From NCBI GenBank assembly GCA_937911505.1, contig CALEMF010000081.1, forward strand, positions 41,482 through 105,481: a DNA stretch of 64,000 bases, in the 5' to 3' direction. The stretch comes from an uncultured Cytophagales bacterium. Its GTDB lineage: Bacteria > Bacteroidota > Bacteroidia > Cytophagales > Thermonemataceae. The position numbers and the translations under genes are program-made. The notes beneath the pieces are model-generated. The model saw only the letters and a list, made by a program, of their open reading frames with translations. It was not told the DNA's origin and searched no databases. This document shows positions 44,936 to 53,111 of the stretch, piece by piece. Position 1 is the stretch's first letter; the number at the start of each line of letters is the position of its first letter.

Positions 44936-45754
44936 TTAGTGGAGTAGGTCAAGCCAGTTCGTCCTGTAATGCCTGCTCAATCGAACGGTTTTGTTGTTGT
45001 GAAGTAGTGCATCATAGTCTCCGTTTTTTCTTGATACGACTTCCTGAACAAAGTGCCTGTTAACAATAGTAGAACGGTTGACCCGAATAAATTCAGTTGG
45101 ATTTAGCATCGTTTGTAGGTCTTTCAAGGGGCGGTTGTCAAAGAATTGATACTTATTGGTAACAATTACGGTGTAGGGCTTATCCGTTGAAATAATTTCA
45201 ATGGCTTGCGTCTCTATAGCAACGGTTGTAAGCCCTTTTTTGACCTTGATGCTTGTAGGGTATGTATTGCTACTTGAAATGCTTTGGACGGGCTTCTTCA
45301 AGAATCTTAAAAAAACAAGCAAAAAAAGGTAGTAGAGTGTAAGAATGCTCAATTCACTTGAGATTACAGAATTGAAAATTCGGATAAAACGATGTGAAGG
45401 TGAGTAAACCAAATAACTCACTGAAACAAAAAAAGAAGTAAACAAGGTGATATGCAGTAAGACAAGTAAACTGCTTACTATTAAAAGAAAAAGGAGGGAA
45501 GCAGCTTTATCCTTGAACTTAAAATAAGATAGCACTCTATCCGCTAGAAGTGTCAAGGGGATTATAAAAATCCAGATACTATTATAGAGTAAAGATTCTG
45601 AAATGTAAAATCCTGTTCCCCTAAGTTGGCTATACAGATAATCTTGTAAGACGAAAAGACAAATAATCAAGATAAAAATTCCAATCCATAACCTGACACT
45701 ATTCAGTTTGGAAAAAAAAGCTAAAATTGGTGTATGAATTATCCGTTTTATCAT
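44936..45754 (-). CDS. Membrane-bound LytTR transcription regulator
   Basis: About 272 residues from the ATG at 45754 (MIKRIIHTPILAFF), preferred because it leaves the promoter-leader module outside the gene. The frame opens at 45805. Four membrane helices (residues about 20-45, 55-78, 90-115, 135-155), then the LytTR DNA-binding domain from about 170 (KVKKGLTTVAIETQAIEI, then KYQFFDNRPLKDLQTMLNPT, FIRVNRSTIVNRHF and the end VRLSRHYRTNWLDLL). It probably senses a membrane signal and binds DNA directly. Confidence 0.88.
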   Translation of the reverse strand: MIKRIIHTPILAFFSKLNSVRLWIGIFILIICLFVLQDYLYSQLRGTGFYISESLLYNSIWIFIIPLTLLADRVLSYFKFKDKAASLLFLLIVSSLLVLLHITLFTSFFVSVSYLVYSPSHRFIRIFNSVISSELSILTLYYLFLLVFLRFLKKPVQSISSSNTYPTSIKVKKGLTTVAIETQAIEIISTDKPYTVIVTNKYQFFDNRPLKDLQTMLNPTEFIRVNRSTIVNRHFVQEVVSRKNGDYDALLHNNKTVRLSRHYRTNWLDLLH

Positions 45755-45842
45755 TTGGTCAAGCGCGTGTATAACGGATGAGATGGTAGGGGAGTAGCTA
45801 CCCAATCAAAGCGGTTATCCGTCAGAAACCTATCCTTGTTCC

Positions 45843-45873
45843 TAAAGCTACTTAATAAAAGGTTGTTTATCAA
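45843..45873 (-). promoter_or_regulatory. Shared-module promoter upstream of LytTR gene
   Basis: TTG (45871-45873), 20 nt, TAGCTTTA (45843-45850). The leader ends around 45772 with GGTAG...CTACC able to pair. Confidence 0.6.
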
Positions 45874-45984
45874 GGGGTAGTGTATCGTATGGTGCTTGTC
45901 TTGTATTAGGTGTATTTCAGGTGGATGCCATTGGGATGTGTAGCAAAAAAGATTGCCTATTTACACTTTTATTATTTACTCACT

Positions 45985-46662
45985 TTACTCACTAAAGTAG
46001 CCATACAATTGATAGGTAAATAAACCTATCCCTGCTAATACTAAGTACCAATTGACTGCTTTGTAAAAAGCTGGAAACTGTTGATGTCTTCGTGCCATTG
46101 TAATTATAAACACAATAGGAATTAAGGCCAGCACTTGTCCTACTTCTACGCCTAGGTTAAAGCACAGAATTTTTGATAGAAATTGTTCTGTCCCTACATC
46201 AAAAGACTGTAATCGGGTAGAAAGCCCAAAGCCGTGAATTAACCCAAAAAGACCTACCATAAGAAGTAAATTGGGTGACTTTACTTTTAATCTTTCAAAA
46301 CCACCCAAATTTTCAAATCCTTTGTACAACACACTTAGCGCAATGAGAGCATCTACCAGGTGTTCGTTTGCTGTAATCCCTGCGTAAGTTGCCCCTACTA
46401 GGGTAATGCAATGACCTATTGTAAATACAGTGATGAACTTTAAAATGTCTTTGAAGCTATTCAAGTAAAATATAACCCCAGCCAGAAATAGTAAGTGGTC
46501 ATAGCCTGTTAGCATATGGGTGGCACCTACCTGAATGTATGCCCACAAACTACCAGTTTGTAAAAGCGCTTGATCAGCACTGGTGACGTTATGGGCAAAT
46601 CCTAAAAGCGGAAAAAATACTAATAATAGCGATAGAGCCTGCTTTAAATGAAGGTGCTTCAT
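45985..46662 (-). CDS. HupE/UreJ-like membrane transporter
   Basis: 225 residues. Signal-like N-terminus then six membrane helices. GATHMLTGYDHLLFLAGVIF (the HxxxGxDH motif), FTIGHCITLV and FGLIHGFGLS are the conserved metal-binding and helix motifs of the HupE/UreJ nickel or cobalt permease family. The first base of its ATG overlaps the stop of the His-rich partner by 1 bp, so the two genes are co-transcribed. It probably imports a divalent metal, with nickel or cobalt most likely. Confidence 0.9.
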   Translation of the reverse strand: MKHLHLKQALSLLLVFFPLLGFAHNVTSADQALLQTGSLWAYIQVGATHMLTGYDHLLFLAGVIFYLNSFKDILKFITVFTIGHCITLVGATYAGITANEHLVDALIALSVLYKGFENLGGFERLKVKSPNLLLMVGLFGLIHGFGLSTRLQSFDVGTEQFLSKILCFNLGVEVGQVLALIPIVFIITMARRHQQFPAFYKAVNWYLVLAGIGLFTYQLYGYFSE

Positions 46663-47783
46663 TAGCTCTTTTTTCTGAAAATCAAGAATAACAATCCTAT
46701 AACTAGCAAGCTACCTACTATAAAAATCCAAGTAGGCATACCGTCTTCGTGGTCATGATCATCGTGCGTGTGTGTACTCGCCTCGTGCTTGTGAGTTACC
46801 TCAAAGGTCAGTGTTGCCCACTTAGATTGATGCGTCAATTCTTTGTTATCTGTAACATTTACCATATGAATGGTGCGCAGATAGTAGATGCCTTCTTCGG
46901 GTAGATTGACGGTGACGATTCCTTGATCGTTGGTGCGTAGTTGTTGGCCACTCGTATGGGTATGTCCTGCTTCTGCCTTTGGTTTGTCATCGTGGTGGTG
47001 ATGTGTACCGTCTTCATGAGTGTGCTTGTGCGAGTGTTCTTTCCCATCGTGGTCGTGGCTGTGGCTACCGTCCTCATGTTGATGCTCGTGCGAGTGTTCT
47101 TTCCCAGTATGTTCGTGAGTATGGTCGCTGTGCGTGTGAGCGCTTTTGATATAATCAGCATATACGAGTTGATTGGGAAGCGGTTTTCCCTCTAACAACA
47201 GCTTTACCGTTAGTTTTTCACCACTGTATGTTTCGTAGGGATTTACTTGTGGAACAAACTCGATAGGGTAGTCTAGTACGGTTTTCCAATCGTCTGTTTT
47301 GGTATCACCTACTTGATAGATGGCTTTGACGTGTTTTTGATAACTCTCTACAGCATCTTGGTTTAATAAGTTATCATTGGTGCGTTGTTCAAGCATATCT
47401 AAAACCCCATCGTGTTTGAGGTAGCTATTGAATTTATCGGCGGTAAGTGCTATGTTTCTGGCTTTGGTAGAAACGCCTGCCACATAAGTGCCTGCTTCAC
47501 CAGTATTAAAAGTTAACGCTGTGATGGTGCTGTCTTGGTCTTTCCATTGCGCCGGTTGGATAGCTACTCTTTTGCCTTGCGCAACAACAGAAGCGTCCAG
47601 CATACGATCTCGTGTGATAATATTTTCGCTTTCTTCAAAAGTTCCATTATAAAGGCTCAAGGTTGCCTGTTGATTGGGCTGTAAGAAATAGGTTTCCATC
47701 TTGATATACAGATCGTGGCTGCATAATACTATAAAGGCTACTAATAAGCACAAGGATGTATAGAATTGATCCTTCAATTTCAT
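46662..47783 (-). CDS. DUF4198-like metal-uptake partner with His-rich segment
   Basis: 373 residues. Signal anchor then SHDLYIKMETYFLQPNQQAT, the start of a DUF4198/nickel-uptake beta-domain. After residue about 215 comes a His/Asp/Glu-rich run (HTHSDHTHEHTGKEHSHEHQ and similar), with two near-repeated 20-residue units beginning GKEHSH. A second beta-domain and one C-terminal membrane helix (WIFIVGSLLVIGLLFLIF) end the protein. It would bind metal on the outer face of the inner membrane and deliver it to the overlapping HupE permease. Promoter of the shared module upstream. Confidence 0.85.
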   Translation of the reverse strand: MKLKDQFYTSLCLLVAFIVLCSHDLYIKMETYFLQPNQQATLSLYNGTFEESENIITRDRMLDASVVAQGKRVAIQPAQWKDQDSTITALTFNTGEAGTYVAGVSTKARNIALTADKFNSYLKHDGVLDMLEQRTNDNLLNQDAVESYQKHVKAIYQVGDTKTDDWKTVLDYPIEFVPQVNPYETYSGEKLTVKLLLEGKPLPNQLVYADYIKSAHTHSDHTHEHTGKEHSHEHQHEDGSHSHDHDGKEHSHKHTHEDGTHHHHDDKPKAEAGHTHTSGQQLRTNDQGIVTVNLPEEGIYYLRTIHMVNVTDNKELTHQSKWATLTFEVTHKHEASTHTHDDHDHEDGMPTWIFIVGSLLVIGLLFLIFRKKS

Positions 47784-47851
47784 AGGTTGGTAAGGTTGTA
47801 TGGTGCATTACTTGATTAAAGTAGATAGCTATTTGGACACTATCTTCGTCT

Positions 47852-47882
47852 CAAAACTACTCAATAAAAAGTTGCTCGTCAA
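47852..47882 (-). promoter_or_regulatory. Shared-module promoter upstream of hupE operon
   Basis: TTG (47880-47882), 20 nt, TAGTTTTG (47852-47859), an exact match to the Bacteroidota -7 consensus TAnnTTTG. The 478-bp interval 47784-48261 holds this module, then MITE copy 3; no gene. Confidence 0.7.
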
Positions 47883-48032
47883 GAGGAGGTATACCAAGTG
47901 ACATTTGCTCTAATGTGAAGTGTATTTCGGCTTGATGTAGCTGGGGTATACTTACTGAAATTGCTGAGAGGCGTTGCGAGCCTGAAGGGAGTTTATGATT
48001 TTCTATTGGTTGCTACTAGCTTTTTGCTTTTA

Positions 48033-48261
48033 AAGAATGTTTAAAATAAGAAATTCTGCATAATTAATACTTTACGAAACTTTCATCACTCATCCTTCGA
48101 TTTACCTTTCGTTCATTTTTCCTTGATGAAAAACGAACCAAAAAATCAAGAAAATCCAAAGCTTCTACCCACAAGTCAGCCCGCCTCCCCGCTGGATTTT
48201 CATGCCTACGCACTTATACCGATCTTAAAAACAGCAACTTAGGAAAAATTTAAACAGGCTT
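48033..48261. mobile_element. MITE copy 3, inserted at a stop codon
   Basis: 229 bp. Ends AAGAATGTTTAAA and TTTAAACAGGCTT, flanked by TTA at 48030-48032 and 48262-48264. The right-hand TTA is the TAA stop codon of the minus-strand gene ending at 48262, so insertion happened at the stop without truncating the protein. Confidence 0.85.
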
Positions 48262-49251
48262 TTAATAAATTCCACTCGTCAATTGTTTTTCATCAAAACG
48301 CCAGAGGAATTTATCAGCTTTTTCTTTGTCATTCAAAATGAAGTCAGTGGTCAATTGTTTCATTAGCTTTTTAGCGTCTTTTCTTACTTTATCATCCTCT
48401 AATGTTTCTTTAAAGCTACCTCCATATGTGAGTTCACTTCCTCTTACAGAAGCAACTAAAATTAGCCCGTTATTAAACTTCTTCTTCCTTATTTTGAAAT
48501 CAGTTAAGTTGTTATCCTTGACATATTTCCTACATCCAGCTATAAGACCGCTCGTTATTCCTTCCACAAGTGAACCACCACATACTGTATGAGCATCATT
48601 TGCAAAAGAAACAATTGTTGAAGAAGGATACCAATCGGTTCTATATCCAAGGAATATTTGATATTTTAGCCCTCCTAGTTCACCATCAAAGAAAATCTCA
48701 AATTCAGGTTTCCCAAGTGCTTCTTTTACCATCCTGTCATATAGGTACTTAACGCCTTTTGGAAAGCTGAAATAGTTTTGACTTAAGAACCTCTCTCTTT
48801 TATCAATCAAAAGAACTTCGGAATTTCTATTTAAGGTGGTCCATTGAAGAAATGATTCATAAAGTTCAGGATAATCGACGGCTTCCTTGAATATTGTTTT
48901 ATCTAATTTAAAATTCAAGATCAGTTTATTATTGTCCTCTGTGGTAAGCTTGAAACTGGAAGACAGCGCCTCACAGACCTTGAGATGAAAGTTTTCAAAG
49001 TCATCAGAATTGTTAATAGTTTTCTTGAAACTAGCAATATCATCTGAGGCTTCAATTATTAGTCTGTATTCATCATCAGGTACAAGCTCAATCTGAAAAA
49101 AGTAATGATCTGTTGCTGAAACTTCAATACAGTTGCTTACTAGCCCTTTAAGTAAAAGGATGATCCCTTTACTTCCAACACCACCCAAGTACATTCCAGG
49201 TCGTTTTCTGATGTGTTCTTTGAATGCTATTTGTTGAATTTCTTTGCTCAT
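48262..49251 (-). CDS. Stand-alone GyrB-like ATPase/transducer protein
   Basis: 329 residues. RKRPGMYLGGVGSKG (15-29) is the GyrB/ParE start, FSFPKGVKYLYD near 161-172 and SFANDAHTVCGGSLVEGITS near 215-234 match the transducer region (SFVNN-NT-EGG). The TOPRIM domain and C-terminal part of a topoisomerase are absent. The ATP-binding Asp/Gly motif DNGRGIP is not recognisable (IEASDDIASFKK in its place), so nucleotide binding is doubtful. It is not gyrase itself; a role as a specialised GHKL switch is possible. Its stop codon is a MITE target duplication. Confidence 0.78.
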   Translation of the reverse strand: MSKEIQQIAFKEHIRKRPGMYLGGVGSKGIILLLKGLVSNCIEVSATDHYFFQIELVPDDEYRLIIEASDDIASFKKTINNSDDFENFHLKVCEALSSSFKLTTEDNNKLILNFKLDKTIFKEAVDYPELYESFLQWTTLNRNSEVLLIDKRERFLSQNYFSFPKGVKYLYDRMVKEALGKPEFEIFFDGELGGLKYQIFLGYRTDWYPSSTIVSFANDAHTVCGGSLVEGITSGLIAGCRKYVKDNNLTDFKIRKKKFNNGLILVASVRGSELTYGGSFKETLEDDKVRKDAKKLMKQLTTDFILNDKEKADKFLWRFDEKQLTSGIY

Positions 49252-49262
49252 TATCTAATTGC

Positions 49263-49310
49263 CGATAACGGATGGGTTGAGAGACACTGTATAGTGTACT
49301 ATCTGGTTAA
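49263..49310 (-). promoter_or_regulatory. Leader part of the shared module, core promoter missing
   Basis: ACGGATGGGTTG followed by the hairpin ACACT-GTAT-AGTGT, 12 bp upstream of the gene starting at 49251. The expected -33/-7 region would fall inside the upstream gene and is not recognisable. The stop codon and last residues of that gene (49307) are encoded in module-like sequence. Confidence 0.4.
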
Positions 49311-50155
49311 AATGGTTGTCTATCAATTTTTAATTCATGCTTTAAGGTTGCCTCTGGATTACCTCTGACGATCCCACTAACAGGCATAGTGTATGTATAA
49401 AAGGCACTTGAGGCAACAGGTATATGATGTGTACTTGTTAAAATACCGTGTCCAGGATCAAGACCGATCCATCCTGCGCCAGGTAAATACACTTCTACCC
49501 AGGCGTGGAGTTCGTAGGTAGGATTTTCTACCTCTACAAAGTAATAGCCACTTACGAATCTCGTAGCTATGCCCAAATACCGCAACATGTGTATTTGCAT
49601 CCAGGCTAAATCACGACAGGAACCTACTTTCTTTTTAAAGGTATAATTGGGGTCATATGGGTTACCCGTTTCTCGGGATTCTAGGGTAAAGTCTTGATGA
49701 ATATTCTTGGTGAGTTCTACGAGAAAATCAACGCTTCGATGGTTAGTATCTGAAAGAATACCCTTAAGATAAGCCGTTACTTCTTTTGATAAGTCGTCGG
49801 CTATCAGTGATGGTTTTAACAATTGGTTTGTATTATTATCATAGTCGAAGGGTATTTGAAGGTATTCAGGAGGGTGAACCAAGAAATTGAAAGGGTTATT
49901 CTCTTGGGCTTCAACAAGGGAATAAGCATTGATCTTCAATTTTGTATGTGTTTCATCGAACCAACAAAAGAGATTATGATTATTTTCAATGTCAGTTTGT
50001 TCAGAAAAGCCCGATGCTTCAGGTGCAATGTTTATTGTAAAATCCTTTAAAGTTAGGTGAGGTGTATGTTTAGGTTTAAACCTAAAAATGTGTGGCTCGA
50101 AAAAAACTTTATCTGAGTAACTATATTCTGTGATATGTGAAATCTTAAAAATCAT
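49307..50155 (-). CDS. Bacterial transglutaminase-like protein
   Basis: 282 residues. N-terminal Bact_transglu_N beta-domain (ISHITEYSYSDKVFFEPHIF), then the transglutaminase core with VGSCRDLAWMQ (Cys180), YELHAWVEVYLPGAGW (His217) and DPGHG (Asp233): a complete catalytic triad. It is cytoplasmic. It belongs with the two upstream genes (alpha-E and circularly permuted ATP-grasp), the well-known group proposed to make and process peptide bonds or tags. The gap to alpha-E is 221 bp. Confidence 0.9.
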   Translation of the reverse strand: MIFKISHITEYSYSDKVFFEPHIFRFKPKHTPHLTLKDFTINIAPEASGFSEQTDIENNHNLFCWFDETHTKLKINAYSLVEAQENNPFNFLVHPPEYLQIPFDYDNNTNQLLKPSLIADDLSKEVTAYLKGILSDTNHRSVDFLVELTKNIHQDFTLESRETGNPYDPNYTFKKKVGSCRDLAWMQIHMLRYLGIATRFVSGYYFVEVENPTYELHAWVEVYLPGAGWIGLDPGHGILTSTHHIPVASSAFYTYTMPVSGIVRGNPEATLKHELKIDRQPF

Positions 50156-50231
50156 GTGGTACGAATCAAATTTTATATCTTCTTCTAGACTCTTCTCGTT
50201 CTGTTCTTTCTCTAAGGAATATTTTATCGAG

Positions 50232-50367
50232 CTAGTTTTCGGGTAAATTCTTTACGGCTTCATCGAGTACATTTTGCCATTTTTTTGCTTTCGTGACCAG
50301 AAGTAATACGGATATCTACAATACAAACAATCTCCGACTCAACTTTCATGCTTAAGTAATAGTTCAT
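50232..50367 (-). pseudogene. Short ORF in the alpha-E/transglutaminase gap, probably frameshifted
   Basis: The ATG at 50365-50367 reads MNYYLSMKVESEIVCIVDIR then ITSGHESKK and stops. A shift of one base continues VTKAKKWQNVLDEAVKNLPEN to a TAG at 50232-50234. Both pieces look protein-like and together give about 44 residues. It may be a small operon gene or tail remnant. Family not recognised. Confidence 0.3.
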
Positions 50368-50376
50368 ATAGCTATT

Positions 50377-51348
50377 TTATTTATGGCTGTTCATGATGTT
50401 ATCGGTAGAGAAAAAGGTTTCGAAGATGGCATTTGAAACATCGTTGAGTTTTGCCTGAAAATTATCAAGGTATTCGTGTAGCCCCGAAGCAAATATTTCA
50501 TTGATATCGGCATACTCCAATTGTGCTTTTAATAAACCAAGCTGTCTTTCTGCATCGCTCAAATAACCAGTGGGACTTCCTGTAATGGTGTGTAAGGATC
50601 GCTCTGCGTGTATCAAACACCTGAGCATTGAACGTGGAAATACTTTGTCGAGCATTAAAAACTCAGGTATTTCTTGTACTGTTAGTTTTCCAAATCGTTT
50701 TCTGTACATATCGTAAGCACTCACAGATTTTAGGAGTGCCGCCCACTGAATTAAATCTAATGGTGAACCAACGGCTTTTGCATCTGGTAAAAGCATATGG
50801 TATTTTACATCTAATACCCTTGATGTTTTATCTGCTCTTTCAATAAGTTGCCCAATTCTCCCAAAATGCCATCCATCGTTGCGAGAGATGGTTGTCTCGA
50901 AAATGCCATACAATAATTGACAACCCTTTTTCACTTCGGTGAAAAATCCTCTAGGGTCTTTTTTTTGCCACCGCTTCTTGAGTTTTTCCTCTTTCACAAG
51001 GTGATATAAATAATTCACCTGTTCCCACACCTCTTTTGTAATGTCAGGTCTTACGGAGCGGGCATTTTCTCGTACATTCTTTAATGAATTGAATATTGAG
51101 TTTGGATTATTTTCATCAAACCCTAGGAAAAAGATTACCGTACTCTTTTCTATTTTTTCGTAAAGTGATTCGTACAATTCCCAATCTCCAGTAGTTACTA
51201 CAAGCGGTTTCCATTGTGCTGAGATATCCTGAGGCATTTCTAGGCTCAGGTTAAAATTCACATCGAGAAACCGAGCATAGTTTTCAGCTCTTTCTAAGTA
51301 CCGGTTCATCCAATAGATGGTATCTGCAACTCTACTAAGCATAGGCAA
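50377..51348 (-). CDS. Alpha-E domain protein (DUF403)
   Basis: 323 residues, all-helical. LSRVADTIYWMNRYLERAEN is the signature N-terminus of alpha-E (the Y-W-x-R-Y-x-E-R-A-E pattern). GIFETTISRNDGWHFGRIGQ and RADKTSRVLDVKYHMLL are further family markers, and the C-terminus ends near FFSTDN. It starts 6 bp after the stop of the ATP-grasp gene, so they are one operon. It is thought to be a helical partner of circularly permuted ATP-grasp enzymes; its exact chemistry is unknown. Confidence 0.93.
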   Translation of the reverse strand: MPMLSRVADTIYWMNRYLERAENYARFLDVNFNLSLEMPQDISAQWKPLVVTTGDWELYESLYEKIEKSTVIFFLGFDENNPNSIFNSLKNVRENARSVRPDITKEVWEQVNYLYHLVKEEKLKKRWQKKDPRGFFTEVKKGCQLLYGIFETTISRNDGWHFGRIGQLIERADKTSRVLDVKYHMLLPDAKAVGSPLDLIQWAALLKSVSAYDMYRKRFGKLTVQEIPEFLMLDKVFPRSMLRCLIHAERSLHTITGSPTGYLSDAERQLGLLKAQLEYADINEIFASGLHEYLDNFQAKLNDVSNAIFETFFSTDNIMNSHK

Positions 51349-51353
51349 AAATT

Positions 51354-52793
51354 TTAAATATCATTTAATACCCAAGTGTCTTTACTGCCTCCACCTTGCG
51401 ATGAATTAACCACCAGCGATCCTTTCTCCAATGCTACTCTTGTCAATGCCCCAGGGATTATTTTTATTTCTTTACCATAGAGTACGTAGGGGCGTAAGTC
51501 TACGTGACGACCTTCTATTTCTTCTCCTGACAATGTAGGAACGCGAGACAGGTTGATCGTAGGCTGTGCAATATAATTTCTCGGACTACTTTTAATCTTT
51601 TTAATAAATTCGGCCTGTTGCTCTTTTGTCGATTTTGGTCCGATGAGCATACCGTACCCACCAGAAGCATCGGTTTGTTTTACCACCAGTTGATCGATGT
51701 TTTCGAGCACATATTGTAAATCTTTTTCTTCGTCACAGATGTAAGTCTCCACATTTGGTAAAATAATGTCTTCTCCAAGGTAGTATTTAATGATGCGAGG
51801 AATATACGCATAAACGGCTTTATCATCTGCTACACCTGTGCCGGGTGCGTTTACAAGTATTACGTTTCCTTTTTTATAAGCATTAAAAAGACCAGGCGTG
51901 CCTAGCATAGAATCTTTTCTAAAGGCCAATGGGTCAATAAAGTCATCGTCTACTCTCCGATAAATGACATCCACACGCTGCAAACCTTTGGTGGTAATCA
52001 TAAAAACAAAGTCATCTTTTACTACCAAGTCTCTTCCTTCAACCAATTCGGCACCCATTTGCTGGGCAAGGTAGGCGTGTTCGAAATAAGCTGAATTATA
52101 AATGCCAGGCGTTAGTACAGCAATAGTGGCAGGAGTGATATTTGTAAGGGACTCCAATGTATCTCGTAAACTATGGGTGTAGTCTAAAACAGGCCGTACA
52201 TTGAGTTTTTCAAAAAGTTCGGGAAAGGTTCTCTTCAATATTTCCCTATTTTCTAACATATAAGAGACACCCGAGGGACAACGTAGGTTGTCTTCTAAAA
52301 CATAGAAACTACCGTCACCTCCTCTGATGATGTCCGTCCCTGTTATGTGGCTCCAAACATTTTCGGGTGGTTTTAAACCCATACATTGTTTTAGGTAAGT
52401 ACTACTCGATAAGATTAACTCTTTAGGGATAATTTTATCTTTTAAGACTTTTTGGTCATTGTACAAGTCATCCAAAAACAAGTTAAGCGCGGTAATTCTT
52501 TGTTTCAATCCACGTTCAATATAGTCCCAGTCCTTCCCATTAATAATGCGGGGGATAATATCTAGGTGTAAAATCCGCTCTATTCCTTGATTATCACTGT
52601 AAACGTTAAATGTCATGCCAAGGGACAGTTGTGCCCTGTCTGTAGATTGTTGAAGAAAGTTAAGTTTTTTCCAACCCATCTTTTTGAGTCTTTCTTGAAG
52701 GAGGGCGTAATGAGGTCTTATTTGCCCCTCGCTACCCATCATTTCATCGAAGAAGCCTTTTGTGTTGTATGAACTTAAATCTACCTTAGACAT
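51354..52793 (-). CDS. Circularly permuted type 2 ATP-grasp protein (DUF404/407)
   Basis: 479 residues, cytoplasmic. YVLEDNLRCPSGVSYMLENR and VDDDFIDPLAFRKDSMLGTP, then DQLVVKQTDASGGYGMLIGP (the glycine-rich phosphate loop), and the closing SLVVNSSQGGGSKDTWVL are the core markers of CPT2 ATP-grasp ligases. Such enzymes form amide bonds using ATP; with alpha-E and transglutaminase partners a peptide-tagging or peptide-synthesis pathway is proposed, substrate unknown. It is the first gene of the operon. Confidence 0.94.
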   Translation of the reverse strand: MSKVDLSSYNTKGFFDEMMGSEGQIRPHYALLQERLKKMGWKKLNFLQQSTDRAQLSLGMTFNVYSDNQGIERILHLDIIPRIINGKDWDYIERGLKQRITALNLFLDDLYNDQKVLKDKIIPKELILSSSTYLKQCMGLKPPENVWSHITGTDIIRGGDGSFYVLEDNLRCPSGVSYMLENREILKRTFPELFEKLNVRPVLDYTHSLRDTLESLTNITPATIAVLTPGIYNSAYFEHAYLAQQMGAELVEGRDLVVKDDFVFMITTKGLQRVDVIYRRVDDDFIDPLAFRKDSMLGTPGLFNAYKKGNVILVNAPGTGVADDKAVYAYIPRIIKYYLGEDIILPNVETYICDEEKDLQYVLENIDQLVVKQTDASGGYGMLIGPKSTKEQQAEFIKKIKSSPRNYIAQPTINLSRVPTLSGEEIEGRHVDLRPYVLYGKEIKIIPGALTRVALEKGSLVVNSSQGGGSKDTWVLNDI

Positions 52794-52810
52794 ACGCTGT
52801 ATTTAATTGA

Positions 52811-52999
52811 TTAATGTGATGCTAATGCATGAATATACAAAATTGTATTGGTATGATACTGAATTCGTTTGAACTTTTCATTTTTGGTCAGAAACAAAAA
52901 GGCTAAATGACTGCCATGCAACAATACATTTTCCGTCTGCAAAAATCCTCGGTATTGTTTTACGAGATTGTCAAACTTCCTCTTTACCTCGTCATACAA
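52811..52999 (-). CDS. Possible small protein upstream of ATP-grasp operon
   Basis: 62 residues: MYDEVKRKFDNLVKQYRGFL then HLAFLFLTKNEKFKRIQYHT. The composition is protein-like and it ends 17 bp before the ATP-grasp ATG on the same strand. No family recognised. It may be chance or a remnant; the rest of the 318-bp gap shows nothing else. Confidence 0.25.
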   Translation of the reverse strand: MYDEVKRKFDNLVKQYRGFLQTENVLLHGSHLAFLFLTKNEKFKRIQYHTNTILYIHALASH

Positions 53000-53111
53000 G
53001 GCTTTAAGATCAAGCTATGCCCTTAATGATAAAGTATCCTGTGAATAACAATTGACCATCAAAAAATACAAGAAAACAAATAGACTGAATCTGTTTTTTA
53101 TTTCAAGGAAG

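Noticed and set aside
46941..47195. Plus-strand frame with alternating Val/Met/Phe opposite the His-rich segment
   Set aside because: It is the complement of His codons in the clear minus-strand metal-binding gene.
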